Assembly: GCA_964642315.1 (NCBI GenBank)
Contig: CAZXOG010000001.1
Span: 248,001 to 312,000, forward strand
DNA from: JAGVDM01 sp964642315
Lineage (GTDB): Bacteria; Patescibacteriota; Gracilibacteria; Peribacterales; Peribacteraceae
Direction of reading: 5' to 3'
Length of the DNA stretch: 64,000 bases
In this document: positions 32,326 through 41,826 of the stretch, piece by piece
Position numbering within the stretch: the stretch's first letter is position 1
Layout of the letters: each line of letters starts with the position of its first letter
The notes under the pieces: model-generated
Seen by the model: only the letters and a program-made list of their open reading frames with translations
Told to the model about the DNA's origin: nothing
Databases searched by the model: none
Position numbers and translations under genes: made by a program

Positions 32326-34701
32326 ATGCGTATCGTGCGTTTCCTTCTCCTCCTCGTTGCGGTCTGTCTTGCGTGGTTCGCGGAATCCGCTTCCGCCCGC
32401 GTCGTCGTGAGCGAGGTGATGTGGATGGGGTCCGATGCGAGCAGTGCCGATGAATGGGTGGAGCTCACGTGCGTCGGTGATGATTCCGGAGCTCAGGCGG
32501 ATCTCAGCGGATGGCGGCTCATGAGCCGTTCCGGCGATGGGTCTGATCGTCTGCTTCTTCAATTCGCATCCGGCACAGTGCTCGTTCCGTGGCAGGTATT
32601 CCTCGTGAGCAACATGGAGGCGGATGTATCGCGGCTTGCCGTGTCCCCCGACATTGTCACGACGTCCGTCTCTCTCCCGAACACGAAGCTCCTCCTCACA
32701 CTCTTCGATGCCTCGGGTGCGGTTGTCGACCAAGTGGATGACGGCGTCGGAACGCCGTTCGCCGGGCAGAACGCGACCGGCAGCGGCGTGCGCGCGAGCA
32801 TGGAACGCATTGATTTCACTCTGCCCGGCGCGCAGCAGTCCAACTGGCGCACGGCAGAGACGGCGCGCGGCTTCGATGCCGGCGCGCCGCTCCTCGGTAC
32901 GCCGGGATTCCCGAACGGGACGGAGGAGGCAGGGGAACCAGGAGGTGCAGAAGAACCAGAGGAGGAGGAAGAAACAGAAGAATCCTTCCTCTCCTCTTAT
33001 CCCTTTGCTTCTTCCATTTCCTTTATTTCCTTTTCTTCTTCCTCAACTTCCCAAACTTCCAGCACCTTCTCTACCTCCAGCGCCTCTTCACCCCAAACCT
33101 CTTCCGCTTCCAGTGCCTCCTCCGTTTCTCCAGGCATCGAAGCCTCGATCACCATCCTCCTCACGGAAGTCCTTCCGAATCCCGTGGGGCGGGATGATGA
33201 GGAGTGGATCGAGATCGCCAATACCGGCACAGGTGCCGTGGACATCGCGGGATGGATGCTGCAGAGCGGAGCAGGGCGGTACACGATTCCTGCGGGATCG
33301 GCTTCCGGCCTCGTGCTCCTGCCCGGCGAGCACCGCGTATTCCGGAAGACCGTGAGCGGTCTTACGCTCGGGAATGAAGGAGGGGCCATTGCCCTTTTCC
33401 ACGGCGATACAGTGGCGGATGCATGGGAATATCCCGCGATACCAGAAGGTTTGAGTTACGGACGGATTTCAGCAGAGTCCGGTGAGCTCGCGCTGCTTTG
33501 CACACCGACGGAGAACGCGAGGAACACCATCAATCCACCGACAGTGGGCATTGCCATGCAGTCCGTGAAGGGCGGGCAGATTTCCGGAGCGGATATCGTG
33601 GGGGAGGGGAGCGTAAGCCTCAACCTGGAGGTGCGCGTGCTCTCCGGCCCCGCCGTCAACTCCCGTTGCCGGTGGGACTTCGGCGACGGATTCGTGAGCG
33701 ACAGCTGCAATCCGCCCTCGCACACGTTCGCGCGCGCCGGCACTTCCGTGATTAGCCTGGAATTCCTGGATGCCTGCGGCGAACGCGCGGTGGCCGATCT
33801 GATCGTGGAGGTGCGTGAGCCCGAGGAGGAAGAAGAGCTGCTCTTCACGCCTGCCGGTGTCTCTTCCTCCATTTTCTCTTCGTCTTTTCTTTCTTTACCT
33901 TCCTCTATTTCCTCATCTCTTTCCCCATCGTGCATTCCCTCGTTCTCCACTGGTGTGCTCGTAAGTGAATTCCTTCCGAATCCTGCAGGAGACGACGAGG
34001 CAGGGGAGTGGATCGAGCTCGTGAATATGCTCCCGCACACAGCGGAACTCTGCGGGTGGGCACTCGATGACGGCGAAGCCGGCAGCAAGCCGTTCCTGCT
34101 TGATGCATTCCAAATCCCCGCTGGTGGATTTCTGCTTCTTACGCGGAGTGAAACTGGCCTCGCACTCAATAACGACGGAGATGCCGTCCGCCTTTCAGGT
34201 CCTGCGAATGCCGCGCCAGTGCAGGTGGTGGAATACGGTGCGGTGAAGGAAGGTCGGTCCTTCGCGCAACAGTCAGATGGTGTGTGGGCATGGAGCACCG
34301 TGCCGACGCCGGGGTCGGCAAACGGCTTCGGGAACGCCTTTCCGCAAAGTTCGAGTTCCGTGCGATCGCGCGTTTCTTCCTCGGCAAAGCCGGCGAGAGC
34401 GGCAAGCAAGATACTCCCCATACAGAGCAGGAATGCAGTGTTCAGCGTGAGCAAGAAACCGGCAGGCGTGTCAGTCCTGAGTGCACTGAAAACGAAGTAT
34501 CGTAACGTCCTGCCCCCAGGGGAGGAGAGCGCAGGCGCTGTGGCGGAACGGCAATTGCCGCATCCATATCTTTCCGCATTCGCAGGCCAAAATCAGCTTG
34601 CAAGAAATCCAAAAAATCCCACGTATTCCGGTGTTGAGGGCGGCATGATCCCCCTCGCCGTGCTCCTCGGGGTTCTGCTCCTCAGGAAGGGCTCACTCTG
34701 A
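32326..34701 (+). CDS. exported lamin-tail-domain (LTD) and PKD surface protein
   Basis: 791 residues. Signal peptide MRIVRFLLLLVAVCLAWF (cleaved near ASA-R), then LTD domain 1 (VVVSEVMWMGSDASSADEW, about 25-150), an acidic stretch, a Ser/Thr/Phe low-complexity linker (about 220-268), LTD domain 2 (LLTEVLPNPVGRDDEEWIEI), a PKD-like domain (CRWDFGDGFVSDSC, about 430-500), a second Ser-rich linker, LTD domain 3 (VSEFLPNPAGDDEAGEW, from about 545) and a C-terminal hydrophobic anchor. LTDs in bacteria occur on extracellular nucleases and adhesins; no nuclease domain is present here. Start is the ATG at 32326, just before the signal peptide. Confidence 0.8.
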   Translation: MRIVRFLLLLVAVCLAWFAESASARVVVSEVMWMGSDASSADEWVELTCVGDDSGAQADLSGWRLMSRSGDGSDRLLLQFASGTVLVPWQVFLVSNMEADVSRLAVSPDIVTTSVSLPNTKLLLTLFDASGAVVDQVDDGVGTPFAGQNATGSGVRASMERIDFTLPGAQQSNWRTAETARGFDAGAPLLGTPGFPNGTEEAGEPGGAEEPEEEEETEESFLSSYPFASSISFISFSSSSTSQTSSTFSTSSASSPQTSSASSASSVSPGIEASITILLTEVLPNPVGRDDEEWIEIANTGTGAVDIAGWMLQSGAGRYTIPAGSASGLVLLPGEHRVFRKTVSGLTLGNEGGAIALFHGDTVADAWEYPAIPEGLSYGRISAESGELALLCTPTENARNTINPPTVGIAMQSVKGGQISGADIVGEGSVSLNLEVRVLSGPAVNSRCRWDFGDGFVSDSCNPPSHTFARAGTSVISLEFLDACGERAVADLIVEVREPEEEEELLFTPAGVSSSIFSSSFLSLPSSISSSLSPSCIPSFSTGVLVSEFLPNPAGDDEAGEWIELVNMLPHTAELCGWALDDGEAGSKPFLLDAFQIPAGGFLLLTRSETGLALNNDGDAVRLSGPANAAPVQVVEYGAVKEGRSFAQQSDGVWAWSTVPTPGSANGFGNAFPQSSSSVRSRVSSSAKPARAASKILPIQSRNAVFSVSKKPAGVSVLSALKTKYRNVLPPGEESAGAVAERQLPHPYLSAFAGQNQLARNPKNPTYSGVEGGMIPLAVLLGVLLLRKGSL

Positions 34702-34704
34702 ATC

Positions 34705-34733
34705 TTGAACCCGGAGCGATTTTCGGGTACAAT
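34705..34733 (+). promoter_or_regulatory. promoter of the 2010-residue protein gene
   Basis: -35 TTGAAC (34705-34710), 17-bp spacer, -10 TACAAT (34728-34733). It lies inside the longest open frame, which is why the start codon is placed downstream at 34762. Confidence 0.65.
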
Positions 34734-34761
34734 AGAGAGATTCTTTCAAGGAAAAACTCCC

Positions 34762-37700
34762 TTGGAGAAATACCCACACCAAACCTACCAGGCCTTCAAT
34801 CCTTCCGAGCACGAACGGAGGCTTGTGTTCGTGGAAGGCAAGGAGATCCGGGAGCAACAGCAGGAACTCTCTGATCCGCTGGCGCTCGTCGAGCGGAAGC
34901 TCGACCAAGTGACGCGTTTGAACGAGCAGAAGCGTGCGCTGCTCTACGATGACATCCACACGCGGTTCATGCTGGAGGCGGCGGTGGATATCCAGGGCGG
35001 CCAGCGCGTTCGCTGGATGACCGACGGTCTCCAGTCGCGGGCACAGGAATGGCACCCCGCATTCAAGCAGGCGAAAGAGAATTACAAGGCCATGCTCGAT
35101 CGTGTGCCGGAGCAGGTGACGGCGCTCCTCGACGGACTTCGGGGGCAACTCAAGACGTGGAAGGAGGCAGAAAAAACGTACGCCGAAGCGTTCGGCACCG
35201 AATTGGATGCAGCCCTTACACAAGAGCTGAATTCGGCGGTTGCTGTGCTGGAAGCAAACAAAGCCAGCACGAAGGAGGATTTCCTCAAGACCGCACAGAC
35301 GCCGACGCTGTGGAAGATTCTCGACGCGTCGCCGACGTTCCGTGCTCTTGGGGTCGGCGAGACGATTGAAAGCAAGCTTGCGGAGATCAAGGCGGAACTC
35401 GCGTTCGATGCCTTTGATCCCGAGAAGATTCTCTCGGCGCACATCCGGGAGCACCAGGCGCTCATGGAGCAGGCCACCGCGATTTGCGCGCGGATGCAGG
35501 CCGCATTCGCGGAGACCGATGCAGGCCGCGAACGCACGGTGAAAGATCTGGAAGCGAGGATTGCTGAATTGCAGAAGCAGATCGATGATCCTGCTACGCC
35601 TGGTTCAAAAAAGGCAGAACTCACAAGGCAGAAAGATGCTCTTCTGCAGGAGCTCGTGTACGCGAAGCTTTCGAAGGAGGAGAAACTGAAGAGCTTGAAG
35701 ACGGAGTGGCAGCAGACGCTCTCCTTGAGCGACGGCGACCGGAGGAAAATGGAAGCGGCGATCGCCGTGCTGCAGCAGGAATCCGGCAAAGTGGCGCAGA
35801 ACGAGAAAGTGCTCCTACGCGGCGCGGCGCCCGAGCGGCGCCTCTACCTGCTGAAGTTCGGCGGCTACAATGCCGAGTGGCTCCTTGCGCAGGCGCAGAT
35901 TGCGGAAGGGGAATACAACCCGCAGGTGCTGCAGATCGATCTCGCGGTGCTCGGGTTCTCCCCGGATCTCGCAGAGCTCACCCGCCGCAGCAAGAACAAG
36001 GCGGAACTCATCCAGTACATCACGCAGCTTGAGATGGAGGTGGAGGAGGGCGGAGTAACGCGGAAAGTCCGCTTCACCGAGAACCCGGCGGGAATCTCCC
36101 TCTCCCAGATGTTCCTGCGTTCGCAGTTCCCGCCCGATGTGGTGGAGAGCCTGCAGACCAATGATCTCAAGGCCTCGAGCGCGGGATTGCTCTTCGAACT
36201 CTCGGAGCTGGATCCCACGAAGACGCTTGGGGAGAACCTCGATCGCATCGTGGCGATGGTCACGGTGGAAGAGGGTGGGAAGAGAATCATCGACCGGGAG
36301 AAATTCCTGCAGACGGTCACGTTCCTGCTCTTCACGAAGGACGGGGCGAATGATCACCTGCTCCAAGCGAATGAAATCGATGTCGCGGCATCCCGCCTTG
36401 AACCGGTCGGGAAGAAATCCGAGCTCGAGGCGCGGCTCGCTGCGGCGGACAAGGCGATCCTCGGGACGTCCGCAACGTACGCGGCGCTCGGAGCGGATGC
36501 GCCGATCACCGATGCGGATATCGCAAAGATCCATGCGGAACTCGACAAGACCAAGCCGTCGTTCCGCGCGCAGGCCGAGGTAATCTTCAACAAGCTCCTC
36601 GCAGATGGTGCGATCAAGAAGGGGCCGGACAACCGGTACATCCTGATGGGCGGCACGTTGAATGCTGCAGATCAGGCGATCAATGCAGGGCTCGATGCAG
36701 AAATCGGCAGACTCCGCGCCGCTGTCGGGCAAAAGAAAAGTGATGTTGCCCTCGCTGGCACTGCGCTCGCAGAGGCGAATGCCGTCGCGGAATACAACGC
36801 GCTGCCACCGAATGGGATACTCACGGCGGGCATCATCGCGCAGATCATCAACCGTTTGGATGGCTTAAAGAAGCAGCCGCCCAAGCCGGAGGAATTCTTC
36901 AAAACGAAGTTCAGCGCAGAATTGCCGGATTGGACTGCCGATGCCCAGGGGCTCATCAAGAGCATGAAGGACACCGGTGTGGATACGGCCAAGCTCGGCA
37001 CCCGCGTGAGCATGCTCTGGGACGAATCCACGGCAACGGCGAAGCACGCGGCGGAGGTCTGGTGGGCGTACATCAAGAGTCTGCCGCGGCTCGTCTATGA
37101 TCCCAAGCTCGATCCGCAGGTGAAGGAGATGCTGAAGAAACACGATGCCCTCGCCGCGGCGAGCGGATCGCTCGTGGACGCCACCGAAGCGTTCCGGGAG
37201 TTCGATGGCGCTTTCGCAGTGGCCGAGAAGCAGCTCAAGGCGGATCAGGCGAGCGTAGAAGACGCACTGAAGCCGCTTGAAGTCACTGCCGATCCCAAGC
37301 GCCATTTTGAAGGCGCACAGCTCTACATTGATGCGAACGCCGATCTCATTGCCCGCCTTAACCGCGAGCACGACTGGCAGCACCGGCCGCTCAAAATCCG
37401 GCAGGTTTCCTACTGGATTGCTACGCACATGGGCGACCGCGGGCTCGAGCTCGCGGGCCAGTTCCTGCGGGATGCCGCTGCGGTCGAGCGCGATCCCGTG
37501 CGCATGGAGGAATTTCTCCAGGCGTATCGCGAGAGTCTGCCGCCGGCAGAACTCAAGGCGCTGCAGGCATTCCTGGATCGCTACGCCCGCGCCGCCGAGC
37601 ATTCGGGCAAGGATGTCCTCGCGGAGGCGCGCAACCGCGGCATAGAGGTCAAGCGTGACGCGCTCATGGTCCTCAGTGAATTGGAACTCGCGGGGAACCT

Positions 37701-40700
37701 GGGGCGCTGGCACATCGATCCTCCGGAGGAGGTGCAGGAATCTCTCGTAGAGATCCTCTACGGCGCTGGCGCGCAGCCGCTCATTGATGCGTTCGTCACC
37801 AAGGAATCGCAGACGTACGAGTTCGACGGCAGGCAGCACACCATCACGGCCGAGGACGCAAACCTCTACGTGCGGCAGGTTCAGGCGGATCTCATCTACA
37901 AATCGCAGCAGGAATCCGCGGCGGAGAAGCAGAACAAGCAGTTTGAGCTCTTCCAGGATCCGCTGGAAAAAGGCCTGCGCGGCCTCGCCGGCACCTTGGG
38001 CGAGCTGTGGCAGGGCGACTGGGTGGATAAGGGCAAGGCCGCAGCCGCGATCGTCGCCGGCATCTGGATCATCCACGCTGCGTGGAAGAAAGGAGGATTC
38101 GCCAAGGGGCTCGTTGTCGGCTTGCCGCTCCTCATGGTGGCGAACTCCGTCTACAAGCGGCAGACCGGCCGCGATCTGCTCGGCGAGCACCTTACCTACA
38201 TGAGCAAGGATCAGCGCGGCACCGCAGTCGAGCGGTTCCGCCGCAGGGGCGCCGAGATCGACGAGTACAAGATTCTCGGCACCAATGCCGGCCATGCGGC
38301 GATCCAGCAGCTCACGAGCCGCGACAGCCCGATCACTGTGGAGGAACTCCTCGAGTGGCGCAGGCAGGTGAAATCCAAGGGCAACAGGGATTACGCCGAA
38401 GGCGCCCCGGAGAACCTGAACATCACGGCCATCTGGACGCACATGGGCGGCGCGGACATGGACGAGGCCTACAAGGTCGCGTTCCTCGCATTCGAGTCAC
38501 TGTGCGTAGATGTTGCATCCCTCAACGGCATTTCCGGTGATCACCAGAGCCAGGCCGAGCAGGGGGCGGATTTCATCCAGCGGTACTACGTGGACTTTGA
38601 AGAGTACAAGCCGGATGACCCGCGCCGCGATCTGGAGGGGCAGCCGATCACGATGCTCGACGTCATCATCAACGAGGCGCGCAAGCCCGCGACCGAGGAC
38701 GCCGTCACCGAGGATCGCATCTTCATCGAGTGGCTCGCCGATTCCATCGGGCAGAGCAAGGATTACGTCCTTCAGAAGCTTAAAACTGGCTACACCTATG
38801 CGCAGATCTACGGCGAGAAATTCGGCCACGACGCGCCGGAATACTGGCGTGAGGGCAAGGAGTGGGTGCTCGATAGCTACGACAAGGTGAAGGAGTGGGT
38901 GCGTCTCAGGTACCATGTCATCAAACCCGAGGCTATCGAGAACTACGAGGCGACATGGCGGTTCATCTATGAATCTGCCACTTCCATCGGTATGACGATT
39001 GCCACGGAAGGTCCAGAAGCGGTGAAATTCATCTTCAAACAGGGCGCCGGGATTACGGGCAGAACATACGAGGTTCTGCAGGCCATTCACAGTAGGATTC
39101 TGGCCAATCCATACCTCAACTACGCTCTTCGTCCTTGTGAAGAAGCGATCATGTACGTCCTCGCTGGACGCGAAGGATTGGTGACACTCAGCGGACAGCA
39201 GGCAAAAGAGCAGGCTGGCGTTGAGAATCACACACTGGATACGTTCGTGGCAAATGGCGATTACCGGATCCGCGATGTCTCCAGCGAATACACCGTCAGC
39301 ACGTTCTTCCCGGTAAAGCGTACCAATGCAATCGGATTTGAAGTGCCGCCAGCAACATCCCATGAAGTCGTGATGAACATGTATCGGGAGAATCTTGCAG
39401 AGATGCTCTTTGGTGATGGCACGAAGTTCGCTGATCTTGAACCTTCACAGCAGCGCATGGTGCTTGAGGTACTCAAGGCAAACATGTTCCGCGAACTCGC
39501 GCGTGAGCCGAGTTTCGTTGATGCGGAACGTGTGTTCACGGTGGAATTGGATCGGAAACGCGCAGCACGCGAACTGGCGGATGAAACCCGGCTGCGCACG
39601 TACAATGAATTTACGAGCGCCGAGAATGCCGAAAAGGCTCTCTTCGCCGAATTCCGTTTGGCGTTCTCTGCCCCTCTGGGAGAACTGCAGGCAGAACATG
39701 GCAAAATTACTGCGCGAATTACCGAGTATAGGCAGGCAAAAATTGCACTCATCCCACAGATTCACAGGCTGGAAGGCGAAATTCGCACGCATGTTGCTAA
39801 TGCACAAACACACGATAGAAATAGAGAAACAGCGAAGGCGCTCGCAGAGAAAGCCTTGGCGAAGAAGAAAGAAGCAGATGTGTTTCTCCTGAAGAAAAAG
39901 GCGGAGTATCTAACACAGAAAATTACAGCTGAATTGCCTAACGAGGCGAAATACTACGTCTACGTCATGCTTGCTTCGGCCCCGAATGCCGACGAAATTC
40001 GTTCCGATGAAGGGAAATTGCGGATCTTCATTGCCGCAGAAAGGACGCGCCGTCGGGGCGGGACTCCTCCGGAGATGAGTTCTGATCCTACGACTGAAGA
40101 ACTTTATCTGCGGTACCAGTACGCTGCAGATGTTGCATCATTGATGGGGAGGTATCAGACGGCAAAGACAAACGCAACCGCTGCGCGTGAGCGGTACACA
40201 AATGCGGAGCAGGCGTACACAATCGCCGATCAGGAATTCACGCGTTTTGAACGCGATGGGCTCCAGCCAGTCAAAATCAAGCTCGATGCACTCTTCGATG
40301 ATGCGGTGAGGCCCGGAGCACAGGCATTGAAAGCCGATGTACTCTCTGTGACTGGCCGGGAAACATCGTTGCTGCAGCATGTGTTCAACGAGAACCGGGA
40401 TCTCGTGGGCATCCCGTTCGATTGGCTGATGGGGGATGCCAGGGAAACCGCCAGGAAAGAGGCTGAGCGATGGGTGAATTACGTCGTGAGCAAGGACCAA
40501 ACGTATTTGGAGTACATGAAAGCAGATGCCTCGACGCCGGAGGGCAGGGAGAAGCACGTCATTGCAAATGCGTACGTGCGGTACCTCGAATTTATTGCGC
40601 TCAACGAGATCTTCCAGCGCGCGCTCCTCAAGTCCGTCAATTATCCGGCGGATGATGAACGCTCGCACGTTCTGCATCTTTCCGTGTTCGAGGCCGATAG

Positions 40701-40794
40701 AATCTTCCTCTACCTTAAGGAGAAGGAGGGCCTCGTGCGTTTCGCGGACTTCGTGAAGACGCGCGAGAAACTCCGCCCTGCGTTACGCAGGTAA
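34762..40794 (+). CDS. giant protein of unknown function, 2010 residues
   Basis: The frame is open from 34705, but a promoter occupies 34705-34733. The TTG at 34762, with AAGGA 9 nt before it, is therefore the likely start (M-EKYPHQTYQAFNPSE). The protein is mostly helical and charged with several coiled-coil stretches (for example about 250-340 and 1610-1720). It has one hydrophobic region around residues 1090-1135 (IVAGIWIIHAAWKKGGFAKG then VVGLPLLMVANSV), probably one or two membrane passes. No signal peptide, nucleotide-binding or protease motif is seen. The last third is visibly less GC-rich than the first two thirds. The partner gene follows by 15 bp. Confidence 0.85.
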   Translation: MEKYPHQTYQAFNPSEHERRLVFVEGKEIREQQQELSDPLALVERKLDQVTRLNEQKRALLYDDIHTRFMLEAAVDIQGGQRVRWMTDGLQSRAQEWHPAFKQAKENYKAMLDRVPEQVTALLDGLRGQLKTWKEAEKTYAEAFGTELDAALTQELNSAVAVLEANKASTKEDFLKTAQTPTLWKILDASPTFRALGVGETIESKLAEIKAELAFDAFDPEKILSAHIREHQALMEQATAICARMQAAFAETDAGRERTVKDLEARIAELQKQIDDPATPGSKKAELTRQKDALLQELVYAKLSKEEKLKSLKTEWQQTLSLSDGDRRKMEAAIAVLQQESGKVAQNEKVLLRGAAPERRLYLLKFGGYNAEWLLAQAQIAEGEYNPQVLQIDLAVLGFSPDLAELTRRSKNKAELIQYITQLEMEVEEGGVTRKVRFTENPAGISLSQMFLRSQFPPDVVESLQTNDLKASSAGLLFELSELDPTKTLGENLDRIVAMVTVEEGGKRIIDREKFLQTVTFLLFTKDGANDHLLQANEIDVAASRLEPVGKKSELEARLAAADKAILGTSATYAALGADAPITDADIAKIHAELDKTKPSFRAQAEVIFNKLLADGAIKKGPDNRYILMGGTLNAADQAINAGLDAEIGRLRAAVGQKKSDVALAGTALAEANAVAEYNALPPNGILTAGIIAQIINRLDGLKKQPPKPEEFFKTKFSAELPDWTADAQGLIKSMKDTGVDTAKLGTRVSMLWDESTATAKHAAEVWWAYIKSLPRLVYDPKLDPQVKEMLKKHDALAAASGSLVDATEAFREFDGAFAVAEKQLKADQASVEDALKPLEVTADPKRHFEGAQLYIDANADLIARLNREHDWQHRPLKIRQVSYWIATHMGDRGLELAGQFLRDAAAVERDPVRMEEFLQAYRESLPPAELKALQAFLDRYARAAEHSGKDVLAEARNRGIEVKRDALMVLSELELAGNLGRWHIDPPEEVQESLVEILYGAGAQPLIDAFVTKESQTYEFDGRQHTITAEDANLYVRQVQADLIYKSQQESAAEKQNKQFELFQDPLEKGLRGLAGTLGELWQGDWVDKGKAAAAIVAGIWIIHAAWKKGGFAKGLVVGLPLLMVANSVYKRQTGRDLLGEHLTYMSKDQRGTAVERFRRRGAEIDEYKILGTNAGHAAIQQLTSRDSPITVEELLEWRRQVKSKGNRDYAEGAPENLNITAIWTHMGGADMDEAYKVAFLAFESLCVDVASLNGISGDHQSQAEQGADFIQRYYVDFEEYKPDDPRRDLEGQPITMLDVIINEARKPATEDAVTEDRIFIEWLADSIGQSKDYVLQKLKTGYTYAQIYGEKFGHDAPEYWREGKEWVLDSYDKVKEWVRLRYHVIKPEAIENYEATWRFIYESATSIGMTIATEGPEAVKFIFKQGAGITGRTYEVLQAIHSRILANPYLNYALRPCEEAIMYVLAGREGLVTLSGQQAKEQAGVENHTLDTFVANGDYRIRDVSSEYTVSTFFPVKRTNAIGFEVPPATSHEVVMNMYRENLAEMLFGDGTKFADLEPSQQRMVLEVLKANMFRELAREPSFVDAERVFTVELDRKRAARELADETRLRTYNEFTSAENAEKALFAEFRLAFSAPLGELQAEHGKITARITEYRQAKIALIPQIHRLEGEIRTHVANAQTHDRNRETAKALAEKALAKKKEADVFLLKKKAEYLTQKITAELPNEAKYYVYVMLASAPNADEIRSDEGKLRIFIAAERTRRRGGTPPEMSSDPTTEELYLRYQYAADVASLMGRYQTAKTNATAARERYTNAEQAYTIADQEFTRFERDGLQPVKIKLDALFDDAVRPGAQALKADVLSVTGRETSLLQHVFNENRDLVGIPFDWLMGDARETARKEAERWVNYVVSKDQTYLEYMKADASTPEGREKHVIANAYVRYLEFIALNEIFQRALLKSVNYPADDERSHVLHLSVFEADRIFLYLKEKEGLVRFADFVKTREKLRPALRR

Positions 40795-40809
40795 ATTTCC
40801 CGGACAGCC

Positions 40810-41700
40810 ATGGCTGCATCCCCCAAAACACCAGAGGCAGAACCAGAGCAGGCAAAGGCTCCACAGGAGCAGAAGCCTGCTCCGCCAGCCGAGCCCAAGA
40901 AGAGAGAGGGTGGTGACGGAAGCGCCGTTGCGCCGATCTCCGACGCGCAGAAGAAACAGATCATTGACCAATATCTCCGTGCGCAGCAGCCACAGCAACC
41001 ATCAGAAGCAGCTGACATCCCGGAATCCATCTGGAGCATTTCGAGGAATTATGTCCGCGGCCCTCTTGGCAAACTCCTGCTTACGGGGGCGGTCCTCGCA
41101 AATCCCATTGCTGCGGGAACCGTATATTTTGGCGATAAAATCCTGCGGAATACCGTGGGGAAAGTGCCCGGCATCGGCCAGCTCTACGAGAAGCCGCGGC
41201 AGATGGCTATCGGGGCTGCAACGACTGCACGGAATGCCATTGCGGCTACGGTGACGGCACCGACGATCGCCATCGATGTCGCAGAGAACGTGTACGAAGG
41301 GATCACCGGCACCGAACGTACGGAGGCAAAAGGCGTCATTGGTCGTACAGTGGAGTGGACGACGGAGAAGGCAGGGCAGGTCCTTGGGAAAGGCCTGAGC
41401 ATCCTGAAGTGGGGGAAAGATCAGCTTGAGAAGATTCCATTCAGAAGCGGTGCGGAACGGCTTGGTAAAATTGCGGCTGCGCCGGTCACGCTGCCGATTT
41501 CCCTTACGAAAGGAGCGTATTCCGTCATCGCGCCGCGCACGAACGGCATCATCGGTTCTGTTGCGAGTCTCGGTCTCACGGCCGCGGCGCTCTACGGAGC
41601 GTACTGGGTGGGTTCCACTCTCGTGTTGCCGGCCTTAGGGCCTGGCGCGCAGCTCGCGCTGAACCAGCTGTGGCACGGGATCACCGGGTTCTTCCGGTGA
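40810..41700 (+). CDS. 296-residue partner of the giant protein
   Basis: Begins with a 45-residue Pro/Glu/Lys/Gln-rich disordered segment, then helical, moderately hydrophobic repeats (ARNAIAATVTAPTIAIDVAEN, shown in part: TAPTIAIDVAENVYEGI; AAPVTLPISLTKGAYSVI) and a C-terminal hydrophobic stretch (VASLGLTAAALYGAYWVG). It follows the giant gene by 15 bp and is surely co-transcribed. I recognise no family. The helical repeats vaguely resemble those of the small protein at 44653, an untested idea. Confidence 0.75.
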   Translation: MAASPKTPEAEPEQAKAPQEQKPAPPAEPKKREGGDGSAVAPISDAQKKQIIDQYLRAQQPQQPSEAADIPESIWSISRNYVRGPLGKLLLTGAVLANPIAAGTVYFGDKILRNTVGKVPGIGQLYEKPRQMAIGAATTARNAIAATVTAPTIAIDVAENVYEGITGTERTEAKGVIGRTVEWTTEKAGQVLGKGLSILKWGKDQLEKIPFRSGAERLGKIAAAPVTLPISLTKGAYSVIAPRTNGIIGSVASLGLTAAALYGAYWVGSTLVLPALGPGAQLALNQLWHGITGFFR

Positions 41701-41780
41701 TTTGATCAAAGGGAGGCAATGTACAGTGGCGCCTTTTTCTTGCGAAGAAAAGAGGAGCCATCTGATGGTCCATCCGGAAA

Positions 41781-41801
41781 ATGCCGGGTGAATCCCGGCA
41801 T
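41781..41801 (-). terminator. terminator between convergent operons
   Basis: A perfect 8-bp stem ATGCCGGG/CCCGGCAT with a 5-nt loop reads into TTTTCC on the minus strand, 26 bp after the stop of the minus-strand gene at 41827. It may also act on plus-strand read-through from the giant operon. Confidence 0.65.
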
Positions 41802-41826
41802 CTTCTCTCATTGTATGTCCTGTGCC

